NCBI RefSeq assembly: GCF_035083965.1 | Contig: NC_089724.1 | Location: forward strand, 3,396,001-3,460,000 | Origin: Branchiostoma lanceolatum | Lineage: Eukaryota; Chordata; Leptocardii; Amphioxiformes; Branchiostomatidae | DNA length: 64,000 bases | Direction: 5' to 3' | In this document: piece after piece, positions 9,445 to 19,706 of the stretch | Position numbering within the stretch: position 1 is the first letter of the stretch | Layout: the number at the start of each line of letters is the position of its first letter | The notes under the pieces: model-generated | What the model was told of the DNA's origin: nothing | What the model saw: only the letters and a program-made list of their open reading frames with translations | The model's database searches: none | Translations under genes and position numbers: made by a program

Positions 9445-11180
9445 TGTACGGCAAGTTAGTTTGTACAGACTCTCAAAAGTACACTTGAAATTCTTGTCTT
9501 GATAATTTCAGTTTCTAAAGCTATTCAGTGAGGGCACAGTACTAAATTTAGAACTGCTCTAGGCTTACAACCCTAGCTGGAAGTAGGCGTAGTTCATACT
9601 TGCAGAACAACACGGGGTGGACCTACAAAACTTGGACGAAAAAATGTGACAGTAGTGTTCTAAGTTTCCTCACGTCGGCGACGAAGTGTTTACAAGAAGG
9701 TGGGCGCCATTATTTTCTCATAAAGGGCGGGTTGACCTTGACAACAAAGGTTCGATCCTTGGTTCGTTCGATGTCCGCAAAGTCCAAGTCGTTCGAGTCA
9801 CCTGGCGCGAAAGGTCGATCCGAGTGTCGTCAGGTGTTTCTTTGCGCGTCGTCCGAAGCCTGTCCCTTCTATCGGAACGTCCGTCCGTTCTTCCCACCGT
9901 GAGGAACAACAATGTGCTTGAGCCGGTCCTGATAAGGTTTTTGTTTTACTGCGTGTGGAGAGCCGTGTTTGATGGAGGGGAGATTACACCGGCTAATTAA
10001 CTAGGAACCCCACCGCCGGGTCAACATGGCCGACACAGGGCATGTCGGGAACGGTCCCACAACTGATCACGGTGTAGGAAAATACATGTTTTTACTTCTT
10101 TCTGTTTTCTTTACCAGGGTGCTTCTTTCAGTGATTGGGCTGGTTTTTAGAGAGGTCCTGCTTCCATACATACATACAATGCAATAAAATATACAAGGCA
10201 GAAACATATTTGTACATCAAATACCAAAAGCGTTATCCATAATTGAATGCGTTTTCCATGTCAGGTCGTAAAGACATAAAGAAGTGCCTAGAAATTAAGA
10301 GCTGAAATTTATATGTTTTATCAAAACCGATCCTACATAGAATCTCAACAAACGTCAAGCTTGGTTATTTACAATCATTAGGTGACCCTACGAAAGTCTT
10401 TGTGTCTTTGCTGTGTCAACAAAGTTTATTATCGGGCCTTTTATTGGCCTTTGGAAAAGCATTAGATAGTTAGAGACCAAGGTCGACTGAAAAGTACAAA
10501 AGAAGCACATGAGAAAGAGTGGTCTTTTGTTGAAGTGAACGGGAAATGTACACTCTCTGACAATACCGTTAGGATAGCAACAATTTCATAATTCGGCCAC
10601 AGGTGGCTCAGAAGTTATCTTCTGACAAAACCACGGGCATTCCCTGAAACCGCCAGAACGTTTTTCTATAATATTGCCTCAACGGTAAGATGCCAAGTTT
10701 GCCAACACTCCTTAATATTTCTCTGTGGATTGATTTTTCTGGCCCATCCTAAATGAATGAATGAATGAATATTTTGTTTTCGTGTCCTGCGACTTAATAA
10801 CGTCGTCCAGCCCATACAGACTTATAGGACTCCAAATTAAATACATAACTTGACATAGGATGGTGATGCTACAGCTGCAGATTTGTGCAAAGACCAATTT
10901 TGTATCCCAATGGAAATGTGCATGATACCAGAAACATAGCCCATTATAGGGCCTGTTATTCTGGTGATTGTTTTCTTATACACAAAATGGCGCCCTAACT
11001 TAAAGACGAACCCTACAGATTCAAGCTACCACGTAACATCAACATAAAGTCTGTATCTAAGAGTATACTCTATGTAAAGGCACATAACTTTGTCGTGAAT
11101 CACGTCATACCAAACAGATATTGACGTAACGTTACATGCCCTCGTCCGCTGGGAGGTTGCCCAAACAGTTCGTCATCAGT
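9445..11180. other. 5' flank of the Isx-like gene
   Basis: Expected to hold the promoter of the minus-strand homeobox gene. No TATA box stands out near the ATG. 9660-10070 is CpG-richer and contains TCACCTGGCG, CAGGTGTTTC and GGCTAATTAACTAG. A short (AATG)n lies at 10753-10770. No other gene seen. Confidence 0.35.
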
Positions 11181-11189
11181 AGAAGGTGA

Positions 11190-11425
11190 TTCATCAGATT
11201 CCTATGGAGTTTACTTTTACACTGTCAATAGGAAGGTTGACAGAGCAAGAATCTGAAGATATGTCTACAGAAACGTAGCGGAAGGATTCCTAATGAGTTT
11301 ACCTTTGTATTGTCCTTAGTCAATAGGAAGTTGTACAAGGCAAGAATGTGATCTCTACGGTAATGAAACGGGGGGATTCATTAGGGGTTCACCTTTGCAT
11401 TGTATTTCAATGGTCAATAGCAACG
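11190..11425. repeat. Degenerate tandem repeat, about three units
   Basis: Units of roughly 90-110 bp contain GATTC-TAATGAGTTTACCTTTG, a (T)GTCAATAGGAAG block and a GCAAGAATCTGA-like block, diverging unit to unit. Confidence 0.6.
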
Positions 11426-11929
11426 CAGGCATAGTGCAACCTGTCGAAACAACTGTCACCTGTGGGAAAAGGGAGCTTCTCTCATTGGGCCAAAATTTGG
11501 AGACAACTTCTTTTTCAACATGTGCAGGAGAAAATGGCGCTTTTTATACATTCCTTCACAAAACGTGATGGTTGCATATTCTAGGCCAAATCCATGCAAA
11601 AAGAAATATGCGAATAGTGTGCAATGTAGTCGGTTCTTGGTCTACTATCAAGCGCGTAGGATTCAGTCATCTAGCTAGGCAACACGGCGGACAATTATCA
11701 TAATGGTGAATTCTGAACATTGTCCCGCTTACATCGACAAACAAACTTTAAGGTGATACAGGTAAAACGGGAAAATATTTCTTTTTACACGCCATAGTGA
11801 ACAACAGCCAATGAAGTTTTCACAGGTCAAGGACTGAAATAGGCTGCAAAGTTGAATGATAACACATCTTATTAGTTGTCAATCAATGGGTCACAGTTTC
11901 CACAGGTTTTTGATCCCAAAAAATTATGA
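11426..11929. other. Non-coding stretch, nothing recognised
   Basis: No credible ORF, RNA gene or terminal repeat seen. Confidence 0.4.
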
Positions 11930-12257
11930 CCATCCATCAAGCCCTTCTTGAGTTATTCCCTTTCAAAGTCTGAAGCAAAACCTGCTCCCGCAGCTCAAAG
12001 CCGCCAGGGGGCCCAAACCTATAGCACTTACTCTCTGTCCAAATAGCTACCTGTCACTCAAAAATCAGTTATATAGCATGTCCAGAACACGAGATATCAA
12101 AACGGGAAGTTCCGCTGCAGTACCCTGACAAGCCGCTAGGGTACCCAAAATCCAATCACTTCTAGGTCTTATCAAGACCTACCCACTTACCAAATATCAA
12201 GAATATCCATCCAAGCCTTCTTGAGTTATGCTGGTCAATTACACACACACACACACA

Positions 12258-12315
<58 letters not shown>

Positions 12316-12330
12316 AATGCTACCCTCTGC
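11930..12330. repeat. Interspersed repeat (family B) with (AC)n microsatellite
   Basis: Contains two internal versions of a CCATC(C)A(A)GCCTTCTTGAGTTAT block, matches 4485-4720 in order, and ends in a nearly pure (AC)n tract at 12241-12310. An apparent poly-Thr/His ORF here is the microsatellite in translation. Confidence 0.6.
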
Positions 12331-14189
12331 ATTATGCAGTATGAAGAAGGTAGCTCTTATGGGCTCGTGTCCCGAAGAGCTTGAGGCTGCTATCACTGAT
12401 ACCCCCAAAATAAAAGAGTTTTTATTTGTTATCCAAAACTAGATAGATGTAAATTGTGGGGCTAGAAAGTTTTTCATCACTAATACACAACTTTGCTACG
12501 GCAAAATTTCCTGAGTGGAACAAAGATAAATTTGCTGTAAAAAATATCAGAACTCAGGATCTGTGAGATTCCGATAACCCCTGCAGTATTTTGGTTGAAG
12601 ACCTCACTTTTAAACCATTAGTCTTAAGGAGAACTTAAGATGAAGGTAAGATGAAGTAGAAAACAGTTACATTGCTTAAGCCATTTAATTATTAGAATCC
12701 AATAATAGGTCTTATCAATCTATCTATGTCACAGTGAGCATTGCGAGATACGGCAACCAAACTATTGCTGGAAGAACCCTTTTCTGAAATAAGGCCCTTC
12801 CAAATGATTACAACTGAAATTCGTATCGTCACCTTTAAGAAGGTGTCTCCCATAAAATTGCTACACCCACTTGCAACATTAATGCACACAACAAGTGATG
12901 AATTCCGATCTTCTCCCAACCGCCTTGCCGGTTGCCTGGCGACGGGATCGCGTCAGATCATCCTCTGATTGGCCGCTTTCCTGAAATAGTTCTGCATCGG
13001 AGATATGGAAGTATGAGCACCCCCCGCTTTAATCAGAAGTGTACATACACACACACAATTACCGAGCCGTCGATAGATCGCCACTCCTATAAATATGACT
13101 TTTGAACTATCATAATTATGTACCATGCAAGTCACCGCTGTGTACCATGCCGGTGTAGTGTTGATTGCGAGGTGGGCCACAGCAGAATAGACATTTTAAT
13201 CGAACTGTTTATAAAACAGTTTGCGGACAACAGATGAAAGTATTCCGTTGTTTTCAACCTCACAACGTTTAACCGCCAAGGTTCGACCGCAGCTCGAAAC
13301 TCGCGACAAATGCTCTCGTGTGTAAATTCGTAACTACAGCGAATACATTATCTTATTCCTTCCATTTGCTGATCAATTAATGTCATTCCACAAAAGCAGG
13401 GCTGTCTTAGAATGACGTATGCCAGATTTTTGCCGAGAGAAAAGTCGCCAGGAGACAGAACTCTAAGTGGGACTAACGTCTGCAGAAGTCGCCGGGTTAC
13501 AGACCTACAAGTGGATGTGCAGACTTGAAGTGGTGTTCTTTTCTTAATCGTATCTGATGGAAGCATTCCGGAAGGCCCGAATCTCTAGGCAAACTTAGGA
13601 AGGGTTCGTCATGTGCAAATGCAAAGAAGATTGCAAATACAGAGTTTCCAAGTCATTTTTTCTTGGTTAAAACTTTATTACAGCAGTTTTGCCATAGCTA
13701 GTTTGTAAATTCGCATCTTCTGTTAGGGCCTTGTCACATTCGTCGAAGGACAAGTTTGCGACAGAAAGTTACTCGAGTTTATTCTTGGAACAGTCGTACA
13801 TCCTCTGTACACCATTTAGCTATCTTGTCACGTAAAGAGATGGTATATATCATTGTTGACGGCTGGTTCTGTAGCAGCCTCTCTGACAATCCTAGGACTA
13901 AGATATTGTACAACGAAGGTTGCCTTTAAAATTCGCACCTGCACAATGAAGGGAAGGTCTAGACCAAGGCTGTCTCCAGGACCCGTCCCTCCGTCCTGGG
14001 ATAGATATGTGTTTGTTGAAACGGGCATCAATTTCACCCCGTCCGTTCAAACAATCTGAACAAATGACATAAAAATGTATTTTCGTAAGCTTAAAATGAC
14101 AGATTCAACTACATGGGCTCCCAAACAATGAGTGGGACAGAAAAAAAATTCAACGCTGAAATATATTTCATCTTCCACTGTGTCCGTTG
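12331..14189. other. Non-coding stretch, no gene recognised
   Basis: Unique-looking DNA with short open frames on both strands but no domain, splice-consistent exon series or RNA signature. A TAGGGCCTTGTCACATTCGTC stretch near 13721 resembles the MITE terminus at 14404. Confidence 0.4.
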
Positions 14190-14300
14190 CACAATTTTAT
14201 TTGACACAACAAAAGTGCAGCGACTTTCGTAAGGTCTTCTACATCCATACATACAAGCAAGTGGATACGAATGGATTAACTTCCCAACAGGCATATAAAC
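14190..14300. repeat. Interspersed repeat (family A), copy 2
   Basis: Shares the ACACAACAAAAGTGCAGCGACTTTCGTAAGGTCTTCTACATC block and a TACATACAAGCAAG block with 3834-3965 and 49335-49460. Confidence 0.5.
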
Positions 14301-14403
14301 ATATCAACAAGTTGTTCTTAACGTATCATGTACACGGCTGGTTCCAAGGTCTAAACATTCTTTGATTTAAGCGCGCACCTAAGACAGTTCAGGTCGAGAC
14401 TAA

Positions 14404-14637
14404 AGCCCCTGCCACACTTGTGCGTGTATACAAGTCCGCATGAGTTGCGTATCAACATGTATTTGGTTTAGGCTAAGTTTGCAGTCGAAGAAGTCATTTC
14501 TTTGGTTTGATAACTAGACTGCTTAACGGTGGGTCAAGTAGAAAACAGATTCCTCCCCGCAAAATTTACTGAAACCAAAAAAATGTTGCTGCGGAACTCA
14601 TGCACAGTTGAATATAAGCACAAGTGTGACAGGGCCC
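14404..14637. mobile_element. MITE with TAA target duplication (Harbinger-type)
   Basis: 234 bp. The left terminus AGCCCCTGCCACACTTGTGC faces the right terminus GCACAAGTGTGACAGGGCCC. It is flanked by TAA on both sides (14401-14403 and 14638-14640), the trinucleotide duplication typical of PIF/Harbinger elements. A second copy with the same interior (GAGTTGCGTAT, AACATG, TTTGGTTTAG, AAACCAAAAAAATGTT) is at 33463-35557, split by another transposon. Confidence 0.7.
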
Positions 14638-14640
14638 TAA

Positions 14641-15620
14641 CACGCCGTCGCCTACTGACCAACCTTTCGCAAATGAATGCTTTGTGTGCAATTTATCAAC
14701 TTGATTCGCGCTATGTGTTTGCTCCCGTATTAATGTTCATTAAAAAGTTACACAGACCGCCGGGAATAAATCGAGTAACGATTGAGATCAGTTATAAAGT
14801 GCTTAGCTGTGTAAACCAGCCGTAAGCCCGCGCAACACCATGGAGACGCGGGACTCCGTTCTAATGCAGTCGAAAGTTCACCGGATTCTTTGGTAAAGGA
14901 AAGTCGTCAGGATGCATGTATCCTCACAGGATGGTCAAGAGGCTGGTCTAGACTTGTTTTGTGAATTTGGGGCTGGCTGGAGTGTAAAATTCGCCTGAAG
15001 TGTTGTTCGCGATTCGGAGTGATGTTTGCGGCGGTAGCGTCGCATTTCTCCCCTCCCTGGCGTCGCAGCTATGGCCAGCCGGAGGAAGGAATACATGAGG
15101 TCATCCAGAAGCAAATTCTTTTCAGCGCAAGTCGTTAATGTACATATCATGAACTCTGCACCGCAATCCGGACTCCATGCCTTCTTCCCCCGGCGCCGCG
15201 CGCTGAAACTTTTACCTGCCCGCCCGGCGTCTAAGGCGGGTTACGTTCATTCCTACGGCGTACGGTCTTTAGTACTGCAGTGGGCTGAACGATTACGTCC
15301 TCTATAGAGGTTGTTTTGTGCGTTTGGAGAGAAAAAGAAATACAACCGCGCCTAGATTTAACCACAAACGCACCACTCGGCACAACAATGGCCGGGCGAC
15401 ATCAAAGCGGCCCCGCCGGTTGTAAAAAACACGGTTGCCCCAATGTCCGTGTGTACCTTACAGAGTTGTAAAACAGTCCGACCGTAATTGGACCCACGAT
15501 AAGATTTGCCGAGCCGTTCGGGTCCCGACCGACGCCGGAATTTTTACGACATGCTGTCGTCATCGCGCGACGCCGCAGGGTGTTTACGGAACTGATCCGT
15601 GTGGGCCGGGCGAAGTGATT
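14641..15620. other. Non-coding stretch, partly GC-rich, no gene assigned
   Basis: 15000-15420 is CpG-rich. Open frames of 70-105 codons occur on both strands without recognisable domains. I see no exon series with matching phases. Confidence 0.35.
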
Positions 15621-16115
15621 GTAGCAGGACGACTGACATGTCAGTATAGGAACTTGGGTTGGATGTATCAAATAGTTTGGCTCCAGGCCGGTTAAGCTAC
15701 AGGAAGCAGTATGCAACAATGTTGCAGACAGGGCGCCTGATATGTTCTTTATAAGAACTGGGGTTGGTCATATCAAATAGTCTGGTTCTAGGCCAGTTTA
15801 GAATGAGGTATGCAATGATGTAGGAAACAGGGCAACTGACATGTCAGGTATAGGAACTAAGGTTGTTTATGTTCATTAGTCTGGTTCCAGGCCAGTTAAG
15901 GATAAAATATAGTAGACATGGCGACTATATCAACTGGGAATGTTAGTCTGGTTTCTGCCATATTTAGGATGCAGTATAGGCACCAGGGCAACTGTCAGGT
16001 ATAGGAACTTGAGTTTAGTCATATCAAATAGCCTGGCTCCAGGCCAGTTCGGATACTGCAATCGTAGTTGGGTGACTGACATGTCAGGAATAACAACTGG
16101 GGTCAGTCATGTTCA
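15620..16115. repeat. Degenerate minisatellite, about five units
   Basis: Units of roughly 95-110 bp contain GACATGTCAGGTATAGGAACT, a GGTTGGTCATATCAAATAG block and CTGGTTCCAGGCCAGTTA, separated by variable spacers. It looks like an old tandem array rather than coding sequence. Confidence 0.7.
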
Positions 16116-16169
16116 AACTCGATTCTATTCACAAAGGGCCCCTTAATTGCATGTTCTTCGGAGTCATTG

Positions 16170-16551
16170 TATTTATTTATTTATCAATTGGTTCCGCATG
16201 TACATGCCAGGGTTGACCAACTAGCCGGAGGCTATTACTAAGGGGGAACCAATGTGCGGGCATGCCCTACTCTTTTTCGAAGGGTGTGGTGGGTTCTTTT
16301 ACGTGTGCAGGGTGTAGCTCTCCCCAAACACAGGACCTCCATTTAACGTCCTATCGGAGGGACGTCCCTTAGATGAGCTTGGTACTCATTTACACCTGAG
16401 TGAAGTGAGGAAAGTCGTGTTAAGTGCATTTCCCAAGGGCACAACGTTGGGACGCATGTCCAGACATGTCGGGGGGCAGCCCGGGTTCGAACTCGGGTCC
16501 CCTTGTTTGACAGTCGAATGTTCTATCCATTACGCCGCACGACGCCGCATC
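16170..16551 (-). mobile_element. tRNA-derived SINE, apparently full length
   Basis: Read on the minus strand, it starts with a tRNA-like head: A-box-like GCGGCGTAATGGATAGA (about 16523-16540) and B-box-like GAGTTCGAACCC (about 16491-16503), with a CTGTCAA anticodon-loop-like heptamer. A body with TGCCCTTGGGAAATGCACTTAACACG and GGTGTAAATGAGTACC follows, recalling the shared central domains of animal SINEs (Deu/Ceph/Nin-type; which one is uncertain), and it ends in (AATA)n. TCATTG flanks both ends (16164-16169, 16552-16557), a likely target duplication. Confidence 0.75.
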
Positions 16552-16864
16552 TCATTGGTCTGAAATGATATCAAAATCAAACACAGTTTGATATATGGTC
16601 TGACGTTATAACAAACATTAATCTGAATACTACAGCTGTGCGATAACAAGGCAAAGAAATAAAATTTGCATGTATAGCTTACGGGACGGTAAGTCAAATC
16701 ATGGAATGTCTGGTCATAAAAATCATACTTATACCACCACTGAAAAATCGTATGTATTTAATTAATTGAGATTCACCACATTTATAGACGGATCGACATA
16801 ACAGATGACCACCACATTTTCAAGATGTCAACTTGGAGAGAACTTTTGCTTAACTCAAATCGGT

Positions 16865-17045
16865 CGGGAAGTACCCCTACTTTTATCGATGAGTGTGGTG
16901 GGTTCTTATACGTGCTCGATGGGTGACTCTCCTCAAAAACGGAACCGCCTGCTTGACGTCCAAGATGACAATTCTCACAGAAGCTGACGTACTCATTTGC
17001 GAAAAACTAGGTGTTAAGTCCCAAGGGCACAGCATTAATTTTAAT
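16865..17045 (-). mobile_element. Diverged fragment of the same SINE family
   Basis: Shares GAGTGTGGTGGGTTCTTATACGTG, the CTCTCCTCAAAAACGGAACC block, GTACTCATTTG and CCCAAGGGCACA with 16170-16551 in the same order, but the tRNA-like head is missing. Confidence 0.65.
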
Positions 17046-17443
17046 ACATATTCAGGCCTTCAATTCGAGGGGAGGGGTGATCAATAAGTTCTCGGCCTCA
17101 CCCAGAAATAAGGCGCACAACTCAAATTTTGGGGCATAATTATGTTGTGTGACGTCTTTTAGCAATATCCACTAAATTTCACATTAATTTGGTCATTTCT
17201 TTTCAATCGACGTCCATTAAAAAATCAGTAGGTAAGTGGCGAGAAAAACAAAGTTGAACTGTGATCAGAGCTGAGTGAGCCGAGCTTCTGGTGCTATGAA
17301 TGCCATAAATCGGCATATAATCTTCGAAGACATTGTCAAGATATTTGGCGAACATTTACTTCTTATTTCTCAAAATGTTTGACAAACATTTACTAAGTTT
17401 TAGTGGTTAGGGTTGTTTGAAAGAGCCTGAGTTAAATTCCTGT
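17046..17443. other. Non-coding stretch, nothing recognised
   Basis: AT-rich, with no credible gene or terminal repeat. Confidence 0.4.
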
Positions 17444-17452
17444 ATTCTCCAA

Positions 17453-17568
17453 GCAGAGGTTTCGATCGGGGGGCTAGTAGTGGCGGGGATTTTTAACGAA
17501 GGGAGGGCAGCGTTTAAAAAATCCTGGCCACTACAAGCCCCCCGATCGAAACCTTTGCTTGGAGAATA
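17453..17568. mobile_element. Foldback MITE, family C copy 1, 9-bp target duplication
   Basis: 116 bp. Terminal inverted repeats of over 30 bp begin TATTCTCCAAGCAGAGGTTT and differ by one base. A perfect 9-bp direct repeat, AAATTCCTG, flanks it (17444-17452, 17569-17577). The same termini occur at 28874-29008. A 9-bp duplication suggests Mutator-like mobilisation, which is inference. Confidence 0.8.
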
Positions 17569-17577
17569 AAATTCCTG

Positions 17578-18549
17578 GCAGGTATGGATGTTGTGCTATT
17601 GGGAAAGGCACTCTACACCTGCTGTTCTTATAATACAAAATGTATCCGCCAGGTGGCGTTTTTGAGAAGTGGCTTACTGCGGAAGAGAACCTGCAGGCAA
17701 GCCTCCTGACAAATGCGAAAGAAAAATTAGGACTTTTGGGAAGAGACTTTGAAATCATTATCTACAAAGCGTGGGGCCCAGTATAAAGACGATCTTTAGC
17801 TATTTCGCCATTAAAGATGATTCAGTCTATGGTGATAAAAGGATGTTATCTAATTCTTTTTTACCATAAGGAGACACAAGAAATCTTCTGCTGCTGCAAT
17901 CAGATAACGCTACCTGCAATGAAGTAAGTCGTCAAAATACTACTGCAGCCCCTATTATTCAGATTATCATATTTTCGGGCCAAAATAAGTTAATGTGATT
18001 CATAATCGGATCTGTTAAGGAGGACGACCAAATCATTGTCATCGTGACGGATTTGTTGTCGTGATGACGGCTACGTTGTCATGGTAACGGATTCGTGAGA
18101 GGTCATCACATGTCTTAATCCTTACAGATCACGTCCTAAAGACATCCTGCACATTAATCGTTCCTGATAGGCGTTTCCACAAACTGTCTCCCCTGATAGA
18201 CGCGGGATGAGTTCTATTCCCTCGCTGACGTCATGGTCTCCATGGCGACGCCAGAAGGGGGCAGCCGTTGCCATGGCGACGTGATCCGCCCGGGGGTTGA
18301 GTGGTTATTAAACGCGGCGTAATGGACTCGGAACGGCGAGTTTTCCATTCCGAGACGTGATCCCTCTCACAGCGGTTCAGCTCATCCTACAAATGAGGCG
18401 TCGTGTTACTCCTGTAGCGTTATGCTAAGGTCATAATTGGCATTAATTATCATTCACCCAGCTTGTCTCCTATCTTATCCTAATAACATAACTCAACTCA
18501 ACAAACATGACAACTGGACACACCATTTGTTGTGGCAGAAAAAGGGGGC
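17578..18549. other. Non-coding stretch with a CpG-rich candidate regulatory segment
   Basis: No coding exon seen. 18030-18360 is CpG-rich and carries the RFX/CRE-like cluster annotated separately. Confidence 0.4.
18075..18280. promoter_or_regulatory. Cluster of three RFX X-box-like sites and a CRE
   Basis: GTTGTCATGGTAAC at 18075-18088, a full CRE TGACGTCA at 18226-18233, GTCTCCATGGCGAC at 18236-18249 and GTTGCCATGGCGAC at 18267-18280. These are close to the imperfect palindrome bound by RFX factors. No gene start was identified next to it, so it may be a distal element. Confidence 0.45.
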
Positions 18550-18698
18550 AAGGTACCAGGTCTTCAGTGCTACCCATTTCCATCTCTCTCTGAGTTTGTC
18601 CTGCTTACAAGTGAGATGGGGGGTCTTTGTGCTCTCTTCTGCACAAAGTTCGCCCACAAGGTGGCAAGTTCACTTGGTACCTTCCCCCCATCACATAA

Positions 18699-19706
18699 TC
18701 ACATTGTATTTGACATGGTAGCTGCTACATTCTTTAATCGGTCAGTTGCCAGCGAGATGTATAACTTGTAACACTCCGATGACCACCTTCCCAAGATTTG
18801 AATCAGCCATGATGGAAGGCCCTTTTCTGCTGCTGTTGTTGCAGCTCCTTTCCTGAAGGAGTGGGAGACATATTGGCTGGCATTGATTCCTAACATATTC
18901 AATGCTTCTCTCATGATTTTTGTCAATTTTACCCTAGTCAGAAAGGCCCCACTCCTGAATCTAAACAGTGGGCCCTGTTTGTGCCACCTAGATAAGAAGA
19001 GCTCTCTCATGGCCTTTACTGGACACAAAGCTGTGTATGTCTGACCCAACACAATAGGTACCCCTTTTCTCCCTGGGTCAGTTTTTGAGCCCTTAATGAG
19101 AATTTGGACATAGTTGGGTTGATACACATTTGGTACAAAAGTGATGTCCTGCCATTGTAAGTGGAGGTCTTGTTTGAATTGTTTCCATGAATCACAAGTG
19201 AATTCTCCCACTCTCAAAAAGCCGAAGAATGCCACCAGGAATGCTGCTTGCATCACTAGTCTATCATACGGTTGTTTTTGGAAGATGAGTTCCATTTTGC
19301 TGCACAGCCCTTGCAAAATTGGGAGTGTTACCGGTAAGCGTACTCTCACTGGCTTCTGACCTTTAGAGTTTCTGATCCCTTGTACAATGCGGTTAATGAG
19401 AAAGGATTCTTTAATGGGATTTTCCCAACCTTGTTCCAAATGCAAATTACGCACTGCACTTAGATACACATTAATTGTGCCATATGAAACTGTCTGGGTC
19501 AAGGAAAGAATGAAGTACACTATTGTATGCTCAGAGGCAGGTAGAATATTACCACGTTCATCCCAAAGTTGATGTTTAATGCAAAATTGGAGGAACTGTG
19601 ATACCCCTGATGAGTAGGTTTGTCTTGTCTTGGGTTTCAGAGCTGCCAAGAAATACTCCTGAGCTCGCCTTCTTAGGTCAGCATCAGTGATGCAGGGATG
19701 CAACAA
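18699..19706 (-). CDS. Tyrosine recombinase of the DIRS-order element
   Basis: 335 residues with an N-terminal SAM-like DNA-binding part (about 20-115) and a C-terminal phage-integrase fold. Catalytic residues are visible: R165 in FLRVGE, K208 in GSKTD, H282 and R285 in HSFRKG, W308 in LGRW and the nucleophile Y316 (Y313 is close). This enzyme integrates circular element DNA without target duplication. The set appears intact, so activity is possible. Confidence 0.9.
   Translation of the reverse strand: MLHPCITDADLRRRAQEYFLAALKPKTRQTYSSGVSQFLQFCIKHQLWDERGNILPASEHTIVYFILSLTQTVSYGTINVYLSAVRNLHLEQGWENPIKESFLINRIVQGIRNSKGQKPVRVRLPVTLPILQGLCSKMELIFQKQPYDRLVMQAAFLVAFFGFLRVGEFTCDSWKQFKQDLHLQWQDITFVPNVYQPNYVQILIKGSKTDPGRKGVPIVLGQTYTALCPVKAMRELFLSRWHKQGPLFRFRSGAFLTRVKLTKIMREALNMLGINASQYVSHSFRKGAATTAAEKGLPSWLIQILGRWSSECYKLYISLATDRLKNVAATMSNTM

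Noticed and set aside
12221..12442. Thr/His-repeat ORF
   Set aside because: Translation of the (AC)n microsatellite.
16491..16551. Functional tRNA gene
   Set aside because: It is the head of a SINE, with a 300-bp body and tail; the cloverleaf is not intact enough to call a tRNA.
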